From Brucella gallinifaecis (GTDB lineage Bacteria; Pseudomonadota; Alphaproteobacteria; Rhizobiales; Rhizobiaceae), in NCBI RefSeq assembly GCF_006476605.1, contig NZ_ML636800.1:62001-126000 (forward strand): DNA of 64,000 nucleotides, given 5' to 3'. A model generated the notes under the pieces. It was not told the DNA's origin, searched no databases, and saw nothing but the letters and a program-made list of their open reading frames with translations. The first letter of the stretch is position 1, and each line of letters begins with the position of its first letter. This document shows, in pieces, positions 8,683 to 17,875 of this stretch. The position numbers and the translations under genes are program-made.

Positions 8683-8861
8683 TATTCTGGTGGTTTTGCC
8701 TCTATTTTAGATATATTTCTTCAAAATTTGTTTTACTCTTTTCAAAGTGTATGACCGGTTTCAGGTCGTTAATCTCAACAAAGCTGCATGGCTTTGTTGA
8801 GGTTGGAAAAATTACTTTTATTGTTATGCCTTTAGGGGTCGCAATAAATAATTTAGATGGT

Positions 8862-9143
8862 TAGGGTCAGGACTCATTAATTTGACGGGAATGGTGTGAG
8901 GCCATCCGTTTGGATACGAGAAGGAAAGGCGAAGGAAATGTGGTTCATTTTCAAGACTTTCCGACGAAGTAGACCGGGCGGATGGACCACATCCTTCGGA
9001 CATCGAAATGACTTGGTGATCTGCTGCGTCGAGCCGCTCAACCGGGGGAACTACCCCGGTCCTCACGTCTCTCGCTTTGAATACTTGGGCATATCTTGTC
9101 ATTTCAGATGCCATTCTCATCAAATTAATGAGTCCTGACCCTA
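8862..9143. mobile_element. non-autonomous inverted-repeat element (MITE-like), copy 2
   Basis: A second copy of the element at 3416-3685, in the same orientation, 282 bp long, again with TA at each boundary. It differs by a 12-bp insertion near 9071-9088 and scattered substitutions. Relative to copy 1 the left arm has GGACTC for GGACCC (T8874) and the right arm has the matching GAGTCC for GGGTCC (A9131), so the arms stay complementary. It carries no transposase; a short conserved open frame inside is not convincing as a gene. Confidence 0.85.
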
Positions 9144-9196
9144 AGTTGCAACCGCCCTTTTAGAATTAGAATGTAATGAAGACTAAGTGAGTTTCG

Positions 9197-11155
9197 ATGC
9201 AACAAAACCCTGTCGGATACACGAATAAAGATTGGCTGAAACAACTTGTTGAATTCAAGCCTGCAAAATGGGTGTGGGGTCGCTCGATAAGAACGGCAAT
9301 TGGTGTGGGCCTGCCATTGACGATAGGCATTGCAACCAACCATGTTCCCGAATCTTTGTTCGTTTCTTTGGGTGCCATGACCTTGGCGCCTGGTGAACGC
9401 GATGAGGCTTATCAGTTCACGATTCTAAAGCTCTTTATTGCGGCGATATGTGGCGCTCTTGGGCTGATGCTTGGTTATCTTGGCTTTTTGCCATGGATTG
9501 TCATCATTGGCATTATGATGGTGCTCGCATTTTTTTCGACAATCATCAGTTTTCATAACAGCGTGCTGTCTTCAGGCTGCATGATGATTTTGATGCTCGG
9601 GACAATTGCCTTGTGTAACTCGGACATTAAATCATACATGCCCTTGGCTGCGAGCTTTATGCTGGGTGCAGTATTTTATGCATTGATGCTCGGCATAGAA
9701 GCGCTGCTTACTGAAAATTCGCCGCGTCGTAAACTTCTTACCAATTTGCTGAGTGCACTGCAAAAACTGGCACAGGCACGCGCTGATGGAACCATGGTTG
9801 AGGCGGATAGAGAACAAGTTACGACTTTGCTGAATGCGCTCTACCAGATGATGTTGCATACCCGTTTCAATGCCTGGGGAACCAGTCCACAAAGCGAACA
9901 GACCGCTGCAATTGTGCAGAAAGCAGACGCACTTTTCACGCTGATACTTGGTACAGATAAAACCGATATTTTGAATAAGACCGCAAGCAATCTCGGCCTT
10001 ATGCATGATATGTTGCTGGCAAAAGGGAGTATTGACCAGCATAAGATCGTTACGAATGAGGGGCGGGTGGGTAATGCTGTTAATCAGCTTGCTGAGAGCA
10101 TTACCAACAAGGGCACTTTTCTCTTGAATAATATGAATGTACAGACACCAAAGGCAGCGCCTTTCTTTGAAAGGGTGCGCATGACGGTGGATGTTATGAG
10201 TGTTGGAAGAGATACAATTCTTTCTGCACTGGCCTTTGCGATATGCTTGGGGATTGGTCTTTCATTTCACTTTGTTGACCGGGTGACGCATTGGTACTGG
10301 ATACCAATGACCATCGTGATTGTCATGCGTCCAGATCTTGGCTCCGTGTTTGGACGCACAGTTTTGCGCTGTATTGGTACCAGCGCAGGCGTGCTGATCG
10401 GAGCTGCAATTCTAATTTATGTTCCGCTCGGGGTAACTTTTGTTGTGATCCTTACGGCGATAGCTTTTCTCATACCATGGGCAATCCAGAAGTCCTATGC
10501 AGTATTTTCGCTTGTATTGACGCCTCTCGTTCTGGTGCTGATCGACTATGTGAGCCCTGAAACCAAGGAAGCTAATTATGCGATCTGGCGGCTTGTCGAT
10601 ACACTGACTGGTGGAGCGATTGTTATTGTCTTTGGCTACCTTATCTGGCCGAAAAGAAAATATGAAACTTTTGAACGCTGTTTTAGTGCGGCAAGAGAGG
10701 CTATGGCTCATTATCTTGAGCAGGTGCTCAAGAGTGCAAAACCGGCTGACGAGAAGAGCGGGCCTGTCAATCTCGTTGCTGCACGCAGGCTTGCTTATGG
10801 TAAACTTGCTGAAATGCGTGCCACTTTGCAAAAGACCCTTGGAGACCCACCGCCGGCAGGTGTGCAGGCTATGGTCTGGTACCCGGTTATCACATCGATG
10901 GAGCGGTTATGTGATGCCATAACATCCTATTCGATAACGGATATATCAGCTGAATATACATCGCATGGTCCAATGCTCGATCAGCTTGTTGCTGAACTCA
11001 GGGCTGTCGGAACCAATAAACATCTAAACATGCCGTCCTCTGCGTCAGATGACGATTCTAACGACGTTGCTGTAAAATTCATTACAGATATGCACTCAGA
11101 GATCGCACATCTGAATGATTGGCACCATAAGGCGCTTGCTGGAAAGGCTTTATGA
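9197..11155 (+). CDS. FUSC-family inner-membrane protein (YccS/aromatic acid exporter type)
   Basis: A 652-residue protein with the two-block architecture of the FUSC family: an N-terminal hydrophobic block (about 33-170), a soluble helical middle region (about 175-325), a second hydrophobic block (about 340-480, including HWYWIPMTIVIVMRPDLGSVFGRT cut by the typical RPD-x-G turn) and a soluble C-terminus. Members include AaeB and YccS, proposed efflux proteins for aromatic or other hydrophobic acids; the substrate here is unknown. AAGTGAG precedes the start. It lies between an element copy upstream and a solo element terminus that contains its stop codon, so it may have moved with the element. 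Confidence 0.85.
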   Translation: MQQNPVGYTNKDWLKQLVEFKPAKWVWGRSIRTAIGVGLPLTIGIATNHVPESLFVSLGAMTLAPGERDEAYQFTILKLFIAAICGALGLMLGYLGFLPWIVIIGIMMVLAFFSTIISFHNSVLSSGCMMILMLGTIALCNSDIKSYMPLAASFMLGAVFYALMLGIEALLTENSPRRKLLTNLLSALQKLAQARADGTMVEADREQVTTLLNALYQMMLHTRFNAWGTSPQSEQTAAIVQKADALFTLILGTDKTDILNKTASNLGLMHDMLLAKGSIDQHKIVTNEGRVGNAVNQLAESITNKGTFLLNNMNVQTPKAAPFFERVRMTVDVMSVGRDTILSALAFAICLGIGLSFHFVDRVTHWYWIPMTIVIVMRPDLGSVFGRTVLRCIGTSAGVLIGAAILIYVPLGVTFVVILTAIAFLIPWAIQKSYAVFSLVLTPLVLVLIDYVSPETKEANYAIWRLVDTLTGGAIVIVFGYLIWPKRKYETFERCFSAAREAMAHYLEQVLKSAKPADEKSGPVNLVAARRLAYGKLAEMRATLQKTLGDPPPAGVQAMVWYPVITSMERLCDAITSYSITDISAEYTSHGPMLDQLVAELRAVGTNKHLNMPSSASDDDSNDVAVKFITDMHSEIAHLNDWHHKALAGKAL

Positions 11156-11165
11156 GTCCTGACCC
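11152..11165. repeat. solo terminus of the inverted-repeat element
   Basis: ATGAGTCCTGACCC matches the right end of copy 2 (8862-9143) over 14 of 14 bases, including the copy-2-specific A. No left end is adjacent. It overlaps the TGA stop codon of the FUSC gene. Confidence 0.6.
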
Positions 11166-11175
11166 AATTTTTGTT

Positions 11176-11213
11176 AAAACTCCGCCAGCGTTTAAAAGCG
11201 TTGGCGGAGTTTT
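11176..11213 (+). terminator. intrinsic terminator after the FUSC gene
   Basis: AAAACTCCGCCA pairs with TGGCGGAGTTTT around a 14-nt loop that can extend the stem. The T-rich 3' arm serves the FUSC transcript; the A-rich 5' arm makes it usable in reverse for the convergent puuB gene. Confidence 0.8.
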
Positions 11214-11259
11214 GAGTTAAAACCTGTGATAGTTGTACAGGAGGTCATATAGATAACAG

Positions 11260-12558
11260 TTAGATACGATCCATCAGCGCATACCAGGACAGTGCTGCAA
11301 ACAGAAGCGGTGCGCGCAATATGCGACCGCCCGGGAATGCAGGAATGCGCAAATCTTCAAAAAGCTTAAGCTTTTCACGCTGACCACTCATCGTTTCCGC
11401 ATAAAGCCTGCCCATGTAATTGGCGAGTATGACGCCATGACCGGAATACCCGCCTGCGGATATGACCCCGGGCATTACTTCGCGCACAAATGGCTGGCGT
11501 GGTATGGTGATGCCAACTGAACCACCCCATGCTTGTGTAATTTCGACTTTGTCGAGCGCAGGATAGATTTCCGTAATCTGTCGGCGGATATGTTCGCTGA
11601 TGTCACGCGGGTTGTCTGCTGTATAGGCTTCACGCCCACCAAACAGCAGGCGTCCATCCTTTGATTTGCGGAAATAGCGCACGACAAAGCGTGAATCATC
11701 GACCGACTCGCCACCGGGAATGACCGGACTGTTATCGCCCAAAGGCGCGGTGGCGCCCATAAAGGACCGGATCGGCATGACATGGGCGGCACTTGTTGCT
11801 TCAAGAGTGCCGCCATGGGCATTGACCGCAAGAAAAGCGTTCTTTGCTGAAATAGTGCCACGAGGGGTTTGAACTTCAACGCGACCGCTTGCTGCCGTTA
11901 TCTTCGTGGCTTTGGTATTTTCAAAAATATGTGCACCAGCGGCTTTTGCCGCTTTCGCCAGCCCTATTAGCAATTTCAGCGGATGAATGTGGCCCGTAGC
12001 TGCATCATAAATACCGCCATGATAACGTTCTGATCCGAGAAGCCTAGACATTTCATTGCGTTCAACATAGCGAATATAGGGGTAATTGAACCGCGTTGCC
12101 ATCACCTCCGCATGGGCCTGATACTGCTTCAGATAACGCGGTTTGTGCACGGCTGATATCTGACCGGGCATATATTCCATATCGATGTCATGGGTGCGGG
12201 CAAAGTCAAGCAAATGGAGTTTGGCTTCTTCCGCGACATCAAACAGAGCTTTTGCACGCTCAAATCCATATTGCACTTCAAGGTCTTCGGCCCAGGTGCG
12301 TTGTCCTGTGCCGAACTGACCTCCATTGCGGCCTGAGGCTCCATCACCAAAACGGGCGGCCTCAATCAGAACGACATCGGCTCCCTGTTTTGCAAGATAA
12401 TAAGCGGCTGAAAGTCCTGTATAGCCACCGCCAATAACGATGACATCTGCTTGCTGCGCACCATCAAGCTCAGGATATTGTGGGCGTTCTGAAACGCTTG
12501 TTTCATACCACGACAGGCCGGGTGAAATTGGGCTTTGATAGGGTTGCTGATTGGACAT
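11260..12558 (-). CDS. puuB: FAD-dependent oxidoreductase, gamma-glutamylputrescine oxidase-like
   Basis: A 432-residue DAO-family flavoprotein. The FAD-binding motif VIVIGGGYTGLSAAYYLAKQ (about 38-57) is followed by GASGRNGGQ, and near the C-terminus AGGYSGHGV closes the FAD site. This set is typical of PuuB/OrdL proteins, which oxidise gamma-glutamylputrescine to the aminoaldehyde. I start at MSNQQPYQSP, 10 bp after the stop of the glutamine-synthetase-like gene; the frame stays open upstream only because it overlaps that gene. The PuuA-PuuB pairing and a PotFGHI importer 7 kb away support a polyamine role; other amine substrates remain possible. Confidence 0.85.
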   Translation of the reverse strand: MSNQQPYQSPISPGLSWYETSVSERPQYPELDGAQQADVIVIGGGYTGLSAAYYLAKQGADVVLIEAARFGDGASGRNGGQFGTGQRTWAEDLEVQYGFERAKALFDVAEEAKLHLLDFARTHDIDMEYMPGQISAVHKPRYLKQYQAHAEVMATRFNYPYIRYVERNEMSRLLGSERYHGGIYDAATGHIHPLKLLIGLAKAAKAAGAHIFENTKATKITAASGRVEVQTPRGTISAKNAFLAVNAHGGTLEATSAAHVMPIRSFMGATAPLGDNSPVIPGGESVDDSRFVVRYFRKSKDGRLLFGGREAYTADNPRDISEHIRRQITEIYPALDKVEITQAWGGSVGITIPRQPFVREVMPGVISAGGYSGHGVILANYMGRLYAETMSGQREKLKLFEDLRIPAFPGGRILRAPLLFAALSWYALMDRI

Positions 12559-12568
12559 GCGGGAACGC

Positions 12569-13999
12569 TCAGACGTTGAGCAGCAGGAATTCGCGTTCCC
12601 ACGGGCTGATAACTTCCATGAAAGTTTCAAACTCGGCCCGCTTGATTGCCGCATAAGTGGTCACGAATGAATTGCCGAAAAGATTGCGCAATTCCTGATC
12701 ATTTTCAAACAGTTGCACCGCTTCGATAAGGCCACGCGGCAGATCGATTTCCTTGGTGTTGACGCTGGTCGATGCCGGCTGATCTGCTTCGATCTTGTTG
12801 ACCAGGCCGATCAACCCGCAGGCAAGCGAGGCAGCCAGTGCCAGATAAGGGTTTGCATCAGATGATGGAATCCGGTTTTCAACACGGCGGCCACCCGGTT
12901 CCGAGCGGGGCACGCGGAAAGCAGTGGTCCGGTTGTCATAGCCCCATTTCACATTGACCGGGGCGGACGCATCCGGCGTCAACCGACGATAGGAGTTGAC
13001 ATAGGGCGCAAACATCACAAGCGCATTGGGCACATGGCGCTGCATGCCGCCGATGAAATGACGGAAGGCTTCACTTTCGCTGCCATCTTCGTTGGAGAAG
13101 ATGTTGCGTCCGGTTTTCTTATCGACAATCGACTGATGGATATGCATGGCAGAACCGGGCTGGCCCTGAATGGGCTTGGCCATGAAGGTTGCATACATAT
13201 CATGTTTTAAAGCAGCTTCACGAATTGTCCGCTTGAACATGAAAACCTGATCGGCCAGCTCAACCGGATCCCCATGGCGCAGATTGATTTCAAGCTGTGC
13301 CGCGCCTTCTTCGTGGATCAGCGTATCGATCTCAAGTCCCTGACCTTCGGAAAAATGATAAATGTCATCGATCAGTTCGTCGAACTCATTGACCCCAGCA
13401 ATAGAATAACCTTGTCCGCCGCCAATCGCACGGCCAGACCGACCAACCGGCGGGGTCAGCGGATAATCCGGGTCGGGGTTTTTGCGCACCAGATAAAACT
13501 CGATTTCAGGCGCTACGACAGGCTTGAGGCCACGTTTGTTATAGGCTGCGACAACTGAGCGTAGCACATTTCGCGGAGTAAATTCGACCGCTCGTCCATC
13601 CTGATAAACCAGATCACAGATAACCTGTGCTGTAGCATCGGATTCCCATGGTACAGCGGAGAGGGTGGAAAGGTCGGGCATCAGTTTCAGATCGCCGTCA
13701 TTTTCCGGGTAATGGAAACCATGACCATCTTCAGGGTAATCTCCCGAGATGGTGGTCATGAAAACAGCCGATGGCAGCGCCAGAGAAGTATTCGATGTAA
13801 ATTTTTTGGATGGCATCATCTTGCCACGGGCAACGCCGGCCTGATCGGGGGTGATGCACTCGATGTCTTCAATGTCACGCCAGGCCAGCCACTCTGTAGC
13901 TTGCTTCCAGTTCTTCACACCACGAAGCGATTTGACATAAACAGGCGTACGGCGACGCTGCGCGCGCGTTACCTTCTTTTCCGTCGTATCAGCAGACAT
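12569..13999 (-). CDS. puuA: glutamine synthetase family protein, gamma-glutamylputrescine synthetase-like
   Basis: A 476-residue enzyme of the glutamine synthetase fold that would ligate glutamate to putrescine with ATP. Visible signatures are VAPEIEFYLV (first metal ligand), GAAQLEINLRHGDP, the ATP-binding segment KPIQGQPGSAMHIHQS, and RVPRSEPGGRRVENRIPSSDANPY split across the substrate and metal sites. It lacks the adenylylation-loop Tyr of GlnA as expected for PuuA. First gene of the puuA-puuB unit, divergent from the beta-lactamase. Substrate assignment is by family and context. Confidence 0.85.
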   Translation of the reverse strand: MSADTTEKKVTRAQRRRTPVYVKSLRGVKNWKQATEWLAWRDIEDIECITPDQAGVARGKMMPSKKFTSNTSLALPSAVFMTTISGDYPEDGHGFHYPENDGDLKLMPDLSTLSAVPWESDATAQVICDLVYQDGRAVEFTPRNVLRSVVAAYNKRGLKPVVAPEIEFYLVRKNPDPDYPLTPPVGRSGRAIGGGQGYSIAGVNEFDELIDDIYHFSEGQGLEIDTLIHEEGAAQLEINLRHGDPVELADQVFMFKRTIREAALKHDMYATFMAKPIQGQPGSAMHIHQSIVDKKTGRNIFSNEDGSESEAFRHFIGGMQRHVPNALVMFAPYVNSYRRLTPDASAPVNVKWGYDNRTTAFRVPRSEPGGRRVENRIPSSDANPYLALAASLACGLIGLVNKIEADQPASTSVNTKEIDLPRGLIEAVQLFENDQELRNLFGNSFVTTYAAIKRAEFETFMEVISPWEREFLLLNV

Positions 14000-14169
14000 C
14001 CAACACCAAAAAATGATTTCTTATGAGACTATGATAGCTGCGCAAGCCCGCATTGACAAATGAAGCTTGCGTAAAATAGCAAGTATATTCGGGGATTACG
14101 GTGCTTGCGATATTCTTTTGCCATGATTGACAAAACAATCTGTATTTAAAGAATTTGAGGAATTTCGTC

Positions 14170-14997
14170 ATGTGGAAAATGCGTGCGTGGTTTGCCCGTC
14201 TGATTGTTGCGCTCTTGGGTGTGTCTCCGATAATGGGCATTCAGGCACATGCTTATGAAAAGACTATGGCCTGTATGCTGGTTGTTGAGCCAGAGAGCGG
14301 CAGGGTGCTGGTGAAAGAAGGAGAGGGTTGCGCAACCCGCGTCAGCCCGGCATCAACTTTTAAAATACCTCTGGCTGTGATGGGTTTTGAAAGTGGTATT
14401 CTTGAAAATGCGCATCAACCAGTCTGGCCTTACAGGCAGGAATATCCGTCTTGGCGTCCGTCATGGAAGCAATCAGTAGATCCGGCATATTGGCAGGACC
14501 AGTCAGTGGTATGGTTTTCGCAGGAACTGACCCGCAGGCTTGGGGAAAATAATTTTCAGAAATATACAGATCAAATCAATTACGGCAATCGTGATCTGAG
14601 TGGCGATCCGGGTAAGAACAACGGTATGCAGCGCGCATGGATCAGTTCCTCGCTTGAAATATCGCCAGAAGAACAGGTTGCATTCATGCGTAAGCTTGTA
14701 AATGGGCAATTGCCGGTTTCTGCGCAAGCAGCAGAAAAAGCCATGCAAATTCTACCTGTCAATGCTCTGGACAATGGCTGGATTGTGCATGGAAAAACCG
14801 GTTCCGGCATGGAGCGGAATGTAAAAGGTGAAATCAACCGCGAACGACAATTTGGCTGGTATGTTGGATGGGCAGAAAAAGATGGCGAAAAGGTCGTCTT
14901 TGCACGATTGAACCGCAATGCTGAGCGACAAAAAGGTGGCATGGGTGTGCCAACCAGGAATGAGGCATGGAGTGAGCTGCAAAAATTGTTAAACTAA
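14170..14997 (+). CDS. class D (OXA-type) beta-lactamase
   Basis: A 275-residue periplasmic serine beta-lactamase. All class D motifs are present: S62-T-F-K65 (nucleophile and carboxylatable Lys), S112-V-V114, Y138-G-N140, and K209-T-G211; WISSSLEISPEEQ is also characteristic. A signal peptide of about 28 residues ends at QAHA|YEK. The ATG is preceded by TTTGAGG at 9 bp. Base composition resembles its neighbours and no mobile element flanks it, so it looks like a resident chromosomal gene rather than a recent acquisition. The hydrolysis spectrum cannot be read from sequence. A bestrophin-like gene follows after 66 bp on the same strand. Confidence 0.93.
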   Translation: MWKMRAWFARLIVALLGVSPIMGIQAHAYEKTMACMLVVEPESGRVLVKEGEGCATRVSPASTFKIPLAVMGFESGILENAHQPVWPYRQEYPSWRPSWKQSVDPAYWQDQSVVWFSQELTRRLGENNFQKYTDQINYGNRDLSGDPGKNNGMQRAWISSSLEISPEEQVAFMRKLVNGQLPVSAQAAEKAMQILPVNALDNGWIVHGKTGSGMERNVKGEINRERQFGWYVGWAEKDGEKVVFARLNRNAERQKGGMGVPTRNEAWSELQKLLN

Positions 14998-15063
14998 GGC
15001 TGGTGGAACGCCAGATTTTGGGAGTATAGGCAATGCTTCCAATCGTGTTCTGGACAAAATGTC

Positions 15064-15987
15064 ATGATCATTCGGCCGCGCCCGGCTTTGTGGAAATTAT
15101 TCTTCATCCTTAAAGGTTCTATTGTTACGCGGATACTACCTCAGATTTTTGCGGTCTTTGCTCTGTCGATGGCTGTTGTCTGGGCGCATCGTGTCTTTCC
15201 TGGATGGGTTCCATCATTCAATAATGGCACTGCATTTGCGCTGCTTGGCATTGCTCTTTCGATCTTTCTGGGGTTCCGCAACAATGCCTGTTACGACCGC
15301 TGGTGGGAGGCGCGCAAGGTTTTTGGCAAACTGGTCTATGTTACACGAAGTTTTGCACGTGAGACGCTGGTTCTTGATCAGTTGCCGGGTATGGAAGGGA
15401 AGCGTGAAAAGCTGCTTCATTATATAATCGCTTTCACGCAATCCATAGTGCCCCATTTACGCCCCGATGATAAACAGGAAAAAGCCTGCAAATGGTTGAC
15501 GCGTGATGAGCAACAAGCCTTTGAAGCAAGCCGTAACGGGCCTGATTTTATCTTGCGCAAGATTGGCGTAATGCTTGCAGAATTACGTGGTAGCGGACGC
15601 ATTGAAGCGATTGATTTTCAGACATTGAATGCATCTGTAAATGCCCTTTCTGAAGTGCAGGCTGCTTCTGAGCGATTGCGTTTTACGCCCGTGCCTTTCG
15701 GATATACGTTGCTCTTGCACCGCACTGCCTATCTGTTTTGTTTTTTCATTCCATTTGGCTTTGCAGATATGCTTGGCTGGGGTACGCCTTTCGCAACCAC
15801 ACTGGTCGCTTACACATTCTTTGGCCTTGATGCGCTGGGGGATGAGCTCGAAGAGCCGTTTGGTACATTACCCAATGATCTGCCAATTGGAGCAATTGCT
15901 GACACGATCGAAATCAATCTGCGTGAAGCAATGGGTGAGACGAACCTGCCTGAACTGCCAGAGCCCAAAAATTACCTGCTTATGTAA
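15064..15987 (+). CDS. bestrophin-family (UPF0187/YneE) ion channel protein
   Basis: A 307-residue membrane protein with four main hydrophobic segments and the bacterial bestrophin signatures FLGFRNNACYDRWWEARK near residue 75, HRTAYLFCFFIPFGF, and the C-terminal acidic cluster DELEEPFGTLPNDLPI. Bacterial bestrophins form pentameric ion channels in the inner membrane. The ribosome site is weak (GGAC). Its TAA stop abuts a stem-loop that functions on the opposite strand. It could be co-transcribed with the beta-lactamase 66 bp upstream; no functional link is known. Confidence 0.85.
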   Translation: MIIRPRPALWKLFFILKGSIVTRILPQIFAVFALSMAVVWAHRVFPGWVPSFNNGTAFALLGIALSIFLGFRNNACYDRWWEARKVFGKLVYVTRSFARETLVLDQLPGMEGKREKLLHYIIAFTQSIVPHLRPDDKQEKACKWLTRDEQQAFEASRNGPDFILRKIGVMLAELRGSGRIEAIDFQTLNASVNALSEVQAASERLRFTPVPFGYTLLLHRTAYLFCFFIPFGFADMLGWGTPFATTLVAYTFFGLDALGDELEEPFGTLPNDLPIGAIADTIEINLREAMGETNLPELPEPKNYLLM

Positions 15988-16017
15988 AAAAACACCCGAC
16001 TGGCAAAGCCAGCCGGG
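15988..16017 (-). terminator. intrinsic terminator after the aceA operon
   Basis: Read on the minus strand, CCCGGCTGGC and GCCAGTCGGG pair (one mismatch) with a three-base loop, followed by GTGTTTTTTT. It ends the aceA-small-gene transcript about 70 bp after the small gene and starts immediately after the bestrophin stop codon. Confidence 0.8.
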
Positions 16018-16085
16018 GAGGTCAGTGCAGTCAGTTCAACATGAATGAACTGGTATATCAAGCTATTATCTGTTTTTTTGGCGCA

Positions 16086-16322
16086 TCATGGGTTTCGGGT
16101 AACAATAACTGGAATCAGAAGGTCACCCCAGTTCCCTTCGCCGCCATGATGTCGGGCAGAGCGAACCAGTTCCACTGAAACGCCAGCCTCAACCGCTTTC
16201 ATGACCGACTGATTAAGACGATGCAGATCGTTGGCCAGCATACGGATGGCACTTTGCTGGTCGGTGCTCATCAATGTTGATTGCTCTTCTGCTCTTTCTT
16301 TAACACGTGCAATCGATGCCAT
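16086..16322 (-). CDS. small conserved-looking protein co-transcribed with aceA
   Basis: A 78-residue protein without recognised domain. It is mostly helical by eye, with a QSAIRMLANDLHRLNQS stretch and a C-terminal GGEGNWGDLLIPV. A good GGGAG ribosome site precedes the ATG and it begins 16 bp after the aceA stop, so it is clearly in the aceA operon. The tight spacing and the shared terminator suggest a role linked to isocitrate lyase or glyoxylate-shunt control, but no function is established from sequence. Confidence 0.75.
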   Translation of the reverse strand: MASIARVKERAEEQSTLMSTDQQSAIRMLANDLHRLNQSVMKAVEAGVSVELVRSARHHGGEGNWGDLLIPVIVTRNP

Positions 16323-16338
16323 AATATGTCTCCCTTTT

Positions 16339-17628
<1,290 letters not shown>

Positions 17629-17659
17629 TTCGGTGTCTCCTCACACTTGGATCAGGTTT

Positions 17660-17847
17660 TGTAAAAGCAGATTATCGCCGCTCTTTCTGTGACCAGATTT
17701 ACAATTCAAATGCTTGAACAGCCAGTAAAAGCAGTAAAACAGGCAAATAATTGAGGTCACGCTGTCTGAAAATTGACTGCGACGATCTGTAAATTTGTAA
17801 ATATTGTAAAATATGGGTTTTACAGGTATTTTGTCATGAATTGTAAA
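17660..17847. promoter_or_regulatory. cluster of TGTAAA/TTTACA boxes between aceA and its regulator
   Basis: Seven occurrences lie in the 247-bp gap: TGTAAA at 17660, 17788, 17796, 17805 and 17842, and TTTACA at 17698 and 17819. Three are tandem at 8-9 bp spacing and one faces them. RamB/ScfR-type regulators bind short direct or inverted T/A-rich boxes of this general form, so this is the probable operator region for both aceA and the regulator. Confidence 0.5.
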
Positions 17848-17875
17848 AATTACTGTTTTGGTTCGGGAGGGCTGG

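Noticed and set aside
14127-14155. Possible -35 (TTGACA) and -10 for the beta-lactamase gene
   Set aside because: TTGACA is present at 14127-14132 but no good -10 lies 16-18 bp downstream, so I do not call a promoter.
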